Made by a program: the position numbers and the translations under genes | Shown: piece after piece, positions 8,621 to 15,581 of the stretch | How positions within the stretch are numbered: position 1 is the first letter of the stretch | Layout of the letters: each line of letters starts with the position of its first letter | The notes under the pieces: model-generated | What the model saw: only the letters and a program-made list of their open reading frames with translations | Database searches by the model: none | Told to the model about the DNA's origin: nothing | NCBI GenBank assembly: GCA_964565165.1 | Contig: CAZMDJ010000024.1 | Coordinates: forward strand, 1-16,023 | DNA: 16,023 nucleotides | Direction: 5' to 3' | DNA from: ZLKRG08 sp964565165 | GTDB taxonomy: Bacteria; Actinomycetota; Actinomycetes; Nanopelagicales; Nanopelagicaceae

Positions 8621-8944
8621 ATGGAAATCCCGCAGCAGATTCAAGAGGCTCTCTCGAAGGGCTTAATCGCTGCGATTGCGCAGGATGCAACAAGCAACGA
8701 AGTTCTAATGATTGCTTGGATGAATCAAGAAGCGCTCACCAAAACGCTAGAAACCAAGCGCGCTACATATTTTAGTCGCTCACGTAATTCACTCTGGATC
8801 AAAGGCGAAACTTCTGGCCATTTCCAAGAGGTAGTCGATATTAAATTTGATTGCGATGGCGATGCAGTTTTAATGAAGGTAAATCAAACAGGTGCGGCAT
8901 GCCATACCGGCGAGAAGAGTTGCTTTCATAATGCAATTAAATGA
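8621..8944 (+). CDS. hisI: Phosphoribosyl-AMP cyclohydrolase
   Basis: Zinc enzyme of 107 residues that opens the adenine ring of phosphoribosyl-AMP in histidine synthesis. It is the monofunctional form, without the HisE pyrophosphohydrolase domain that is fused in enterobacteria; hisE must lie elsewhere. Cys78, Cys94 and Cys101 have the C-x15-C-x6-C spacing of the zinc site, in the contexts FDCDGDAV and GAACHTGEKSCF, with Asp77, Asp79 and Asp81 nearby as likely metal-binding acids. MIAWMNQEAL and ATYFSRSRNSLWIKGETSG are also family signatures. Its last 14 bases overlap trpE, joining the his and trp genes. Confidence 0.97.
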   Translation: MEIPQQIQEALSKGLIAAIAQDATSNEVLMIAWMNQEALTKTLETKRATYFSRSRNSLWIKGETSGHFQEVVDIKFDCDGDAVLMKVNQTGAACHTGEKSCFHNAIK

Positions 8945-10418
8945 ATTCCGCGAATACGCTAAGCGTTACAACGTAATCCCCGTAACTCGCAAACTTCTGG
9001 CAGATGGCGAAACCCCAATTGGTGTTTACCGTAAGTTAGCAAAGCTAAAGCCAAATACTTTTCTACTTGAATCAGCAGAGCATGGTGGAGTCTGGTCTCG
9101 ATATTCATTTATCGGAGTGCAATCCGAAGCAACTCTTACCGAGAAAGATGGCAAAGTTTTCTGGCGCGGCACGATGCCAGCAGGAGCGCCTACCGATGTT
9201 GATCCTTTAACTGCGCTTCGTATGGCAGCAGCACATTTACGTTCACCGCAGATGGTTGGCATGCCAACTCTTACCGGTGGCTTAGTTGGATACATGGGTT
9301 ACGACAGTGTTCGACGACTAGAGAAAATGCCGACAATTGCAAAAGATGATTTAAATATTCCAGAGTTGCAATTTATGTTGACTTCAGATCTAGCGGTAAT
9401 GGATCACGCAGAGGGAACCATCACTTTGATTGCAAATGTCATCAATTGGGATGGTAGCGATGAGCGCGTTGATGAAGTTTATGAATTAGCAGTTAAGCGT
9501 CTTGATCGCATGCAAAGTGATTTGCAGGCAGCTTTACCTGGACATTTAGCTTTTGTAGATGAAAAGAGCGCGCCGGAATATAAACGCAATATCTCAGATG
9601 TAGAGTTCCTAAATAAAGTTGCTGCAGTTAAAGAAGAGATTAAAGCTGGAGAAGCGTTCCAGGTTGTGATCTCGCAACGATTCGCAGCAGAGTGTAAAGC
9701 GGATTCAATTGATGTTTATCGCATGCTTCGTTTACATAATCCAAGCCCGTATATGTTCTATCTTCGATTTGAAGATGGCTTAGATGTAGTCGGATCTAGC
9801 CCGGAAGCGTTGGTAAAAGTAACTGATGGCAATGTAATGGTTCACCCAATTGCAGGTACTCGTAAACGCTCAAACTCTCCGGAAGTAGATGAGAAGTTGG
9901 CGCAGGAGCTTCTTGCAGATCCTAAAGAGCGCGCTGAGCATTTAATGCTCGTCGATTTAGGTCGTAACGATTTAGGTCGAGTCTGCCAACCGGGAAGCGT
10001 TGAAGTAGTTGCGTTCATGAATATCGAACGCTTCTCACATGTAATGCATATTGTCTCGACAGTTACTGGAAAACTTGCGGAAGATAAGGCGCCGATTGAA
10101 GCGCTCTTCTCAACATTTCCTGCCGGAACGCTTTCAGGTGCACCAAAACCACGAGCGATGGCGATTATCGAAGAACTCGAACCCAATCGCCGCGGCATTT
10201 ATGGTGGAGCGCTTGGCTATTTAGATTTCCGTGGAAATATCGATACCTGTATCGCAATTCGTACTGCAGTTATTCGCGACGGTGTTGCTTATGTACAAGC
10301 GGGTGCAGGTGTAGTTGCAGATTCAGATGCTGCTGCAGAGAATCAAGAGTGCATTAATAAAGCTGCTGCAGTACTAGGTGCAATAAATGCTGCTAATAAT
10401 TTAAGGATTGCTAATTGA
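8931..10418 (+). CDS. trpE: Anthranilate synthase component I
   Basis: Chorismate-using subunit (495 residues) that makes anthranilate with ammonia from a TrpG glutaminase, which is not in this window. LLESAEHG at residues 45-52 carries the LLES element of the tryptophan feedback site. The chorismate-binding domain fills the C-terminal half: HPIAGTRKR, DPKERAEHLMLVDLGRNDLGRV split over a short stretch, FPAGTLSGAPKPRAM, RRGIYGGALGYLDF and VQAGAGVVADSD. The frame is open to 8892, but the ATG at 8931 gives the family N-terminus and lies inside the end of hisI. The stop overlaps the next small gene as TTGA. The LLES element implies allosteric control by tryptophan; I see no leader peptide or attenuator before it. 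Confidence 0.96.
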   Translation: MQLNEFREYAKRYNVIPVTRKLLADGETPIGVYRKLAKLKPNTFLLESAEHGGVWSRYSFIGVQSEATLTEKDGKVFWRGTMPAGAPTDVDPLTALRMAAAHLRSPQMVGMPTLTGGLVGYMGYDSVRRLEKMPTIAKDDLNIPELQFMLTSDLAVMDHAEGTITLIANVINWDGSDERVDEVYELAVKRLDRMQSDLQAALPGHLAFVDEKSAPEYKRNISDVEFLNKVAAVKEEIKAGEAFQVVISQRFAAECKADSIDVYRMLRLHNPSPYMFYLRFEDGLDVVGSSPEALVKVTDGNVMVHPIAGTRKRSNSPEVDEKLAQELLADPKERAEHLMLVDLGRNDLGRVCQPGSVEVVAFMNIERFSHVMHIVSTVTGKLAEDKAPIEALFSTFPAGTLSGAPKPRAMAIIEELEPNRRGIYGGALGYLDFRGNIDTCIAIRTAVIRDGVAYVQAGAGVVADSDAAAENQECINKAAAVLGAINAANNLRIAN

Positions 10419-10573
10419 ACGAGATCCTAACTTTCGCAGGAACCACTGCGGTAGCGCTTGCCTTTATTCTCTTCTTGGGCAAGAAACGTAAGAAAATTTC
10501 TAGATACGAACGTACTCCACATGCAACTAGCGATTGGCAGAAACTAGATCGCGGAATCGATCCAACCGAATGA
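10415..10573 (+). CDS. Small single-pass membrane protein of the trp cluster
   Basis: A 52-residue frame fits exactly between trpE and trpC, starting with TTG overlapping the trpE TGA (TTGA) and ending in an ATGA overlap with trpC. Both junctions copy the style of its neighbours, which argues that it is translated. Residues 5-22 (LTFAGTTAVALAFILFLG) form one hydrophobic segment, followed by a strongly basic KKRKK stretch and a polar tail ending DWQKLDRGIDPTE. The charge pattern suggests the tail faces the cytoplasm. Actinobacteria often carry a larger tryptophan-associated membrane protein at this place, and from memory some end in a similar W-x-x-L-x-x-G-x-D-P-T pattern; this could be a reduced form. 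Function unknown. Confidence 0.8.
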   Translation: MNEILTFAGTTAVALAFILFLGKKRKKISRYERTPHATSDWQKLDRGIDPTE

Positions 10574-11337
10574 GCGTTTTAGATTCAATCATTGAAGGCG
10601 TCCGTGAAGATTTAGCAGCTCGACGATTACCTTTATCAAAGTTGCACGAATTACTTGAACAGGCACCAGCACCTATCGCGCCAAATTTTCCATTTGGTTC
10701 GATGTCGGTAATCGCTGAAGTAAAACGTAAATCGCCAAGTAAAGGCGAGCTTGCAGATATTCCTGAACCAGCGAAGTTGGCTGCGGCATACCAAGAAGCT
10801 GGGGCAGCGGCGGTAAGCGTGCTCACAGAGCGCCGTCGCTTTAATGGATCTTTAGAAGATTTCGATGCGGTCCGTAAAGAGATTTCATTGCCGATGCTTC
10901 GTAAAGATTTTATGGTTGATGAATATCAATTTTATGAAGCTCGCGCACATGGCGCTGATCTAGTTCTTTTAATTGTTGCTGGCTTATCAAAATCACAACT
11001 TTCTGATTACTACGCACTTGCAACCGAACTTGGAATGAAATCATTAATCGAAGTACACACCCACGATGAGCTCGAATCAGCGATGGAGATCAATCCTGAG
11101 ATTGTCGGAGTCAATTCACGAAATTTGAAGACCCTTGAAGTTGACCCACCTGCATTTAAAGATTTAATTCCACGAATTCCAAATAACGTAATCAAAGTTG
11201 CTGAATCAGGTATCTCAACTCGCGCCGATGTCATATTTGCGCAAGAGGCCGGCGCAAATGTGATTTTGGTTGGCGAAGCACTTGTTAATGCGGGAGATAC
11301 AATTAAAAGCATGGCAGCGCTATTGGGTCGCCAGTAG
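10570..11337 (+). CDS. trpC: Indole-3-glycerol phosphate synthase
   Basis: A (beta/alpha)8-barrel enzyme of 255 residues that closes the indole ring from CdRP with loss of CO2 and water. The active-site set is complete: Glu50 and Lys52 in VIAEVKRKSPSKG, Lys112 in LRKDFMVDEYQ, Glu161 in SLIEVHTHDEL, Asn182 in VNSRNLKTLEVD and Glu212 in VAESGIS. It is monofunctional, with no TrpF domain fused. The frame is open back to 10534, but the ATG at 10570 overlaps the small gene's stop as ATGA and gives the usual MSVLDSIIEGVREDL start. Its likely substrate supplier is the HisA/PriA encoded upstream. Confidence 0.97.
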   Translation: MSVLDSIIEGVREDLAARRLPLSKLHELLEQAPAPIAPNFPFGSMSVIAEVKRKSPSKGELADIPEPAKLAAAYQEAGAAAVSVLTERRRFNGSLEDFDAVRKEISLPMLRKDFMVDEYQFYEARAHGADLVLLIVAGLSKSQLSDYYALATELGMKSLIEVHTHDELESAMEINPEIVGVNSRNLKTLEVDPPAFKDLIPRIPNNVIKVAESGISTRADVIFAQEAGANVILVGEALVNAGDTIKSMAALLGRQ

Positions 11338-11347
11338 GATTGCGCGC

Positions 11348-12532
11348 ATGAGCTTTGACGGACATTTTGGCCAATACGGTGGACGCTTTGTGCCTGAAGC
11401 TCTCATCCCAGCTCTTGATGAGTTAACAGCAGCATTTGAAGCTGCAAAGGTTGATCCAGAATTTCAAGGCGAACTTGCATACCTACATGCAACTTACACA
11501 GGTCGCCCTTCAATTCTTACTGAAGCAAAACGATTTGCAGAGCATTGCGGTGGCGCAAAAATTCTTTTAAAGCGTGAAGATTTAAACCACACTGGTTCTC
11601 ATAAAATTAATAACGTTCTTGGTCAAGCACTTTTGACTAAGCGAATGGGTAAGCCGCGCATCATCGCTGAAACTGGCGCTGGACAACATGGCGTGGCATC
11701 AGCAACTGCTGCTGCGCTACTTGGACTTGAGTGCGTGGTTTATATGGGCGAAGAAGATACAAAGCGCCAAGCGCTAAATGTTGCACGTATGAAGTTACTT
11801 GGGGCAGAAGTAATTCCTGTAACAACTGGTTCAAAGACTTTAAAAGATGCAATTAACGAAGCGATGCGCGATTGGGTAACCAATGTTGATACAACACATT
11901 ATTTATTAGGCACCGTTGCAGGACCGCATCCGTTCCCAGAGATGGTTCGTGATTTCCATAAGATCATCGGAGAAGAAGCGCGCCAGCAAGTTTTAGATTT
12001 AACCGGAAAACTTCCTGATGCGGTGCTTGCCTGCGTTGGTGGTGGATCAAATGCAATCGGAATCTTCCATCGCTTTATCTCTGACGAAGGTGTTCGTTTA
12101 ATTGGCTTAGAAGCAGGCGGTGACGGAATCGAAACTGGTCGCCATGCATCAACTATTACCGGCGGAAGTGTTGGCGTTCTGCACGGTACACGCACCTATG
12201 TTTTACAAGACGATAGCGGTCAAACAGTTGAATCACATTCGATTAGCGCAGGTTTAGATTACCCAGGCGTTGGACCAGAGCATGCAATTCTTAATGACAC
12301 CGGTCGCGCTGAATATCGTTCGATTACCGATGCTGAAGCGATGGAAGCTTTCTCAATTCTCTCTAAGACCGAAGGAATCATTCCTGCAATCGAAAGCGCA
12401 CATGCACTTGCTGGCGCGATGAAGATCGGTAAAGAACTTGGTCCAGATGCGACGCTCTTAATTAATCTCTCTGGCCGCGGTGATAAAGATGTGCATTCTG
12501 CAGCACAATATTTTGGGATTCCTCTCGAATGA
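11348..12532 (+). CDS. trpB: Tryptophan synthase beta chain
   Basis: PLP enzyme (394 residues) that condenses indole with L-serine to give tryptophan. Lys86 in HTGSHKINN is the Schiff-base lysine and Glu108 in IAETGAGQHG the catalytic acid; the glycine-rich GGGSNAIG binds the cofactor phosphate. Length and order agree with the standard TrpB1 type that pairs with TrpA. The frame is open upstream to 11270, inside trpC, but FGQYGGRFVPE fixes the N-terminus, and an AGGAT motif sits about 7 bases before the ATG at 11348. The gap after trpC is 10 bases. The stop overlaps trpA as ATGA, consistent with making the two subunits in equal amounts. Confidence 0.98.
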   Translation: MSFDGHFGQYGGRFVPEALIPALDELTAAFEAAKVDPEFQGELAYLHATYTGRPSILTEAKRFAEHCGGAKILLKREDLNHTGSHKINNVLGQALLTKRMGKPRIIAETGAGQHGVASATAAALLGLECVVYMGEEDTKRQALNVARMKLLGAEVIPVTTGSKTLKDAINEAMRDWVTNVDTTHYLLGTVAGPHPFPEMVRDFHKIIGEEARQQVLDLTGKLPDAVLACVGGGSNAIGIFHRFISDEGVRLIGLEAGGDGIETGRHASTITGGSVGVLHGTRTYVLQDDSGQTVESHSISAGLDYPGVGPEHAILNDTGRAEYRSITDAEAMEAFSILSKTEGIIPAIESAHALAGAMKIGKELGPDATLLINLSGRGDKDVHSAAQYFGIPLE

Positions 12533-13311
12533 CCGCGCTAGATAAATTATTCGAAACCCCTGGCGCCAAATTAATTGGTTACGTTCCAGCTGGTTTTCCT
12601 ACCATTGATGGCGCAAAGCAAATCATTAAGGCAATGGTTGATGGTGGAGTAGATGCAATTGAAGTTGGCTTTCCATATAGCGACCCAGTTATGGATGGAC
12701 CAACTATTCAAGCAGCAGCAGATCAATCTTTGGCAAACGGAACAAATGCAAAAGATGTAATGGAAACTTTGAAATATGCCGCAACTTTGGCGCCTTCAGT
12801 AATCATGAGTTACTGGAACCCAATTGAGAAGTACGGTGTAGAAAAGTTTGCATCCGATATGGCAGCTGCAGGTGGCAGCGGAACAATCACCCCAGATTTA
12901 ACTATCGAAGAGGCTGGCCCATGGCTTGCCGCATGTAAGAAACATGAAATCAATCCAATCTTCGTAATTGCGCCAAGTAGCAATGATGTTCGACTAGAAA
13001 AAGTTGTTACCAATTGCGGCGGCTTCGTATATGCCGCTTCTTTGATGGGCGTAACTGGAGCGCGTGCTCAAGTATCAAGCGCTGCAGAAGTTTTAGTTGA
13101 ACGAGCACGGAAATTCACGCCCCTTCCGATCTCTGTTGGTCTTGGCGTATCAACCCCCGAACAAGCTGCAGGGGTCGCTAAATATGCAGACGGTGTAATT
13201 GTGGGAAGCGCTTTCATAAATGCAGTTCAAAATGCACCTGATTTTGCATCAGGACTATTGGCAGTTGCTAAACTTGCGCAAGATCTAAAAGCCGGAATAA
13301 ATAGAGGATAA
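12529..13311 (+). CDS. trpA: Tryptophan synthase alpha chain
   Basis: Alpha subunit of 260 residues that cleaves indole-3-glycerol phosphate and channels indole to TrpB. The catalytic pair Glu45 (AIEVGFPYSDP) and Asp56 (MDGPTIQ) is present, as are ITPDLTIEEA and the substrate-gating GVTGAR loop. The C-terminal phosphate-binding region reads SVGLGVSTPEQA and GVIVGSAF. The ATG overlaps the trpB TGA. The stop codon lies within the strong AGAGGAT ribosome-binding region of the next gene, so read-through of ribosomes into that gene is likely. Confidence 0.98.
   Translation: MTALDKLFETPGAKLIGYVPAGFPTIDGAKQIIKAMVDGGVDAIEVGFPYSDPVMDGPTIQAAADQSLANGTNAKDVMETLKYAATLAPSVIMSYWNPIEKYGVEKFASDMAAAGGSGTITPDLTIEEAGPWLAACKKHEINPIFVIAPSSNDVRLEKVVTNCGGFVYAASLMGVTGARAQVSSAAEVLVERARKFTPLPISVGLGVSTPEQAAGVAKYADGVIVGSAFINAVQNAPDFASGLLAVAKLAQDLKAGINRG
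13303..13309 (+). promoter_or_regulatory. Ribosome binding site of the DsbA-like gene
   Basis: AGAGGAT sits four bases before the ATG at 13314 and runs into the trpA stop codon (13309-13311). It supports the ATG at 13314 as the start and suggests that ribosomes finishing trpA reload here. Confidence 0.6.
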
Positions 13312-13313
13312 AA

Positions 13314-13985
13314 ATGTCAGCACCAAAGAAGAAAGATAACGTCACACGTAATCTAGTAATCGGAATGATTGCATTGGTTGTCGTGGTTGGCGGCGTAGTC
13401 GGGTTCACAAGCAATAAAGCTAAAGAGAACGCTGCAACGCCATCTTCAGTTGAAAAATCTGAAGGATACGGAATCGTCTTCAATAAAGGTTTAGCTGGCG
13501 TACCTAAGATTGATATTTGGGAAGATTTCCAATGCCCGGTCTGCAAGAACTTTGAAGCGGTAAACAATAAGCAGATTCGTCAGTGGATTGATGAGAAGAA
13601 GGCAACAGTTGTCTTCCATACACTTTCGTTTATCGGCGCGGAATCTGCATATATGGCAAATGCAGCTGCATGTTCGGCTGATGAAGGAAAGTTCCTTCAG
13701 TACCATGAAGCGCTATATGCAAATCAAGGTACTGAAAATTCAGGCAAGTGGGATGCGACCACTCTTATTGGCTTAGGCGCGAATTTGAAATTAACTTCAA
13801 AGAGCTTTGCAGAATGTGTATCTGGTGCAAAGTATCAGGATTGGGTAACTAACGTCGCAACTGATGGTGCAAAGAAGAAGATCAACTCAACTCCAACTGT
13901 TTTAATCAATGGTAAGGAAATTGAGCGCACCAGCGCGAATTACTTCGATGCAAATACTTTCGCAAAGCTTGTATTTAAGAAGTAA
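13314..13985 (+). CDS. Membrane-anchored DsbA-like thiol oxidoreductase
   Basis: A 223-residue protein with a short basic cytoplasmic start (PKKKDNVTR), one hydrophobic segment at about residues 14-31, a linker to about 60, and a thioredoxin-fold domain with a DsbA-type helical insertion. The redox site is C-P-V-C (Cys74, Cys77) in WEDFQCPVCKNF, and the cis-proline loop is NSTPTVLING. It is probably anchored outside the membrane, forming or exchanging disulfides in secreted proteins. It resembles the Thioredoxin_4/DsbA-like family, and a gene of this kind between trpA and lgt is a familiar actinobacterial arrangement. There is no lipobox cysteine near the N-terminus, so it is not a lipoprotein despite the adjacent lgt. 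The start is two bases after the trpA stop. Substrates are unknown. Confidence 0.92.
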   Translation: MSAPKKKDNVTRNLVIGMIALVVVVGGVVGFTSNKAKENAATPSSVEKSEGYGIVFNKGLAGVPKIDIWEDFQCPVCKNFEAVNNKQIRQWIDEKKATVVFHTLSFIGAESAYMANAAACSADEGKFLQYHEALYANQGTENSGKWDATTLIGLGANLKLTSKSFAECVSGAKYQDWVTNVATDGAKKKINSTPTVLINGKEIERTSANYFDANTFAKLVFKK

Positions 13986-14738
13986 TTGATCGCTCGTTTT
14001 ATTCCTACGCCAACAGTCTCGCAAATTTCTGTTGGTCCGCTAACTATTCACGCCTATGCGCTCTGCATAATCCTTGGCGCACTTATCGCAGTATGGCTAA
14101 CTAATAAACGCTTCGTTGCAAGCGGTGGCGGAGTTGAAACAGTTAGTGATTTAGCAATTTTGGTAATTCCTGCAGGTGTAATTGGTGCGCGTCTCTATCA
14201 CGTTTTAACTTCACCAGAATTTTTCTTTGGGGCAAATGGAAACTACCTGGATATCTTCAAAATTTGGCAAGGTGGATTGGGAATTTGGGGAGCCATTGCT
14301 GGCGGTGCGCTAGTTGCAATCTGGAAATATAAAGATCCACTTCCATTTACATATTTGATGGATGCAATTGCGCCGGCGCTATTAATCGCACAAGGAATCG
14401 GACGTTTTGGAAACTGGTTTAACGGCGAACTTTATGGCAGTCCCACAGAATTACCTTGGGCGCTACAACTAAGCGATGGCGCGACCTATCATCCGACATT
14501 TCTATATGAGGCGCTCTGTAACTTTGCCCTTGCTTTCTTGTTGATTAAATTAAGTGGAAAATTCCGAGTAGGCAGTCTCTTCTATTTATATATAGCTGGT
14601 TACTGCACTTACCGATTCTTTATAGAAGGTATTCGAATTGACGAGGCTCACACTTTCGCAGGGTTACGCTTAAATCAATGGGTTAGTTTGGCGCTAGGCA
14701 GCACGGCGTTGGCCAAATTTATTAAAGTCCGCAGGTAA
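13986..14738 (+). CDS. lgt: Prolipoprotein diacylglyceryl transferase
   Basis: Integral membrane enzyme (250 residues, about seven hydrophobic segments) that moves diacylglycerol from phosphatidylglycerol to the lipobox cysteine of prelipoproteins. Signatures: IHAYALCI at 21-28, GARLYHVLT at 68-75, WQGGLGIWGAIAGG at 94-107, GRFGNWFNGELYGSPTELPW at 139-158 (Arg140, Asn143) and YRFFIEGIRID at 209-219 (Arg210, Glu214, Arg217). The start is a TTG that directly abuts the previous TAA, with AAGAAG just upstream. The long, acidic C-terminal extension of many high-GC actinobacterial Lgt proteins is missing; it ends soon after the last membrane segment. lgt next to trpA is typical of actinobacteria. 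Confidence 0.96.
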   Translation: MIARFIPTPTVSQISVGPLTIHAYALCIILGALIAVWLTNKRFVASGGGVETVSDLAILVIPAGVIGARLYHVLTSPEFFFGANGNYLDIFKIWQGGLGIWGAIAGGALVAIWKYKDPLPFTYLMDAIAPALLIAQGIGRFGNWFNGELYGSPTELPWALQLSDGATYHPTFLYEALCNFALAFLLIKLSGKFRVGSLFYLYIAGYCTYRFFIEGIRIDEAHTFAGLRLNQWVSLALGSTALAKFIKVRR

Positions 14739-14747
14739 AATTTCTTT

Positions 14748-15458
14748 ATGCCTCTAAATGAAACGATGCGTCGTAATCAGGAACATAGAGCTCATCGCGC
14801 CGGCTGGTTACGTGCAGCGGTTCTCGGTGTTAACGATGGCTTAGTCTCCACAGCATCCTTGATGGTTGGTGTCTCAGCTGCGATGCAGAGCGATTCAGTA
14901 ATTCTCACAACTGGTCTTGCCGGAATTGCAGCAGGTGCGCTATCTATGGCAGTTGGCGAATATGTCTCAGTTCGTTCTCAAGTAGATATTGAAGAATCAG
15001 ATCGACAGCTAGAAGCAGATCAACACGCCACAAATCCAGAAGGCGAATTCCTAGAGTTAGTTCAGATTTACATGGAACGTGGACTTTCAGAAGATTTAGC
15101 AAAACAAGTGGCAGAGCAGATGCATGCTCACGATGCCTTAGAGACTCACTTGCGAGATGAACTTGGCCAGTTCGAACATACGATGGCGCGCCCAGTTCAA
15201 GCATCTATTGCATCTGCAGTTAGTTTCACTCTTGGTGGCTTGATTCCATTCTTAGGTTTCTATTTTCCATATATAAGCAGTAATTCAATTCGAATCACCG
15301 CAGTTACGATCGTTGGCTTGACCATCGCTGGATTTGTCAGTGCAAAGACCGCTGGCACCGATCTATTTAAAGCAACAGCTCGCGTGGTTATCGGAGGCAT
15401 CATCGGCATGGTGATTACCGGTGCTATTGGAGCATTTGCTCACAGTGTGGGAATTTAA
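14748..15458 (+). CDS. VIT/CCC1-family iron-manganese transporter
   Basis: A 236-residue membrane protein of the VIT1/CCC1 family, which moves Fe2+ or Mn2+ out of the cytosol. Segment 1 carries the family signature AAVLGVNDGLVSTASLMVGV (about 23-42); segment 2 is GLAGIAAGALSMAVGEYVSV. A soluble acidic part at about 77-150, rich in Glu and with several His (MHAHDALETHLRDELGQFEH), matches the cytosolic metal-binding helices. Three more segments follow (SFTLGGLIPFLGFYFP, VGLTIAGFVSAKTAG, GGIIGMVITGAIGAF). The start is nine bases after lgt; ribosome binding is weak (AGG about 13 bases upstream), and ATG at 14766 is a possible later start. Which metal it carries cannot be read from sequence. Confidence 0.93.
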   Translation: MPLNETMRRNQEHRAHRAGWLRAAVLGVNDGLVSTASLMVGVSAAMQSDSVILTTGLAGIAAGALSMAVGEYVSVRSQVDIEESDRQLEADQHATNPEGEFLELVQIYMERGLSEDLAKQVAEQMHAHDALETHLRDELGQFEHTMARPVQASIASAVSFTLGGLIPFLGFYFPYISSNSIRITAVTIVGLTIAGFVSAKTAGTDLFKATARVVIGGIIGMVITGAIGAFAHSVGI

Positions 15459-15581
15459 GAGGGAAGAGCGCCACTTACTGAGAGGTAAGGCAAAATTCTT
15501 TACCGCTTTTAGCCCCCTTGTTGCTAATCTTTCGCACTAAATAGGGCCAAGGTCGTCCCGCGATTTATAGGGAGGCGAGCC
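15459..15581. other. Intergenic leader between the transporter gene and gltB, with weak hairpins
   Basis: This is the only sizeable non-coding stretch. It holds two weak inverted repeats that share GGTAAG (15484-15489). One pairs TTAC (15475-15478) and the GCC before it with GTAA and the following GGC. The other pairs GGTAA (15484-15488) with TTACC (15500-15504). Neither is followed by a long T run, so a standard strong terminator is not evident. TGCTAATCT at 15522-15530 resembles an extended -10 promoter element, but no convincing -35 stands at 17 bases. I cannot say whether transcription stops or starts here. Confidence 0.4.
15569..15575 (+). promoter_or_regulatory. Ribosome binding site of gltB
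   Basis: AGGGAGG lies six bases before the TTG at 15582. It is the best Shine-Dalgarno match noted in the window and decides the non-ATG start of gltB. Confidence 0.75.

Noticed and set aside
15484..15510. Intrinsic terminator after the transporter gene
   Set aside because: The stem is only five pairs with an AT-rich loop and the following run is CTTTT with no extended T tract; kept only as part of the leader description.
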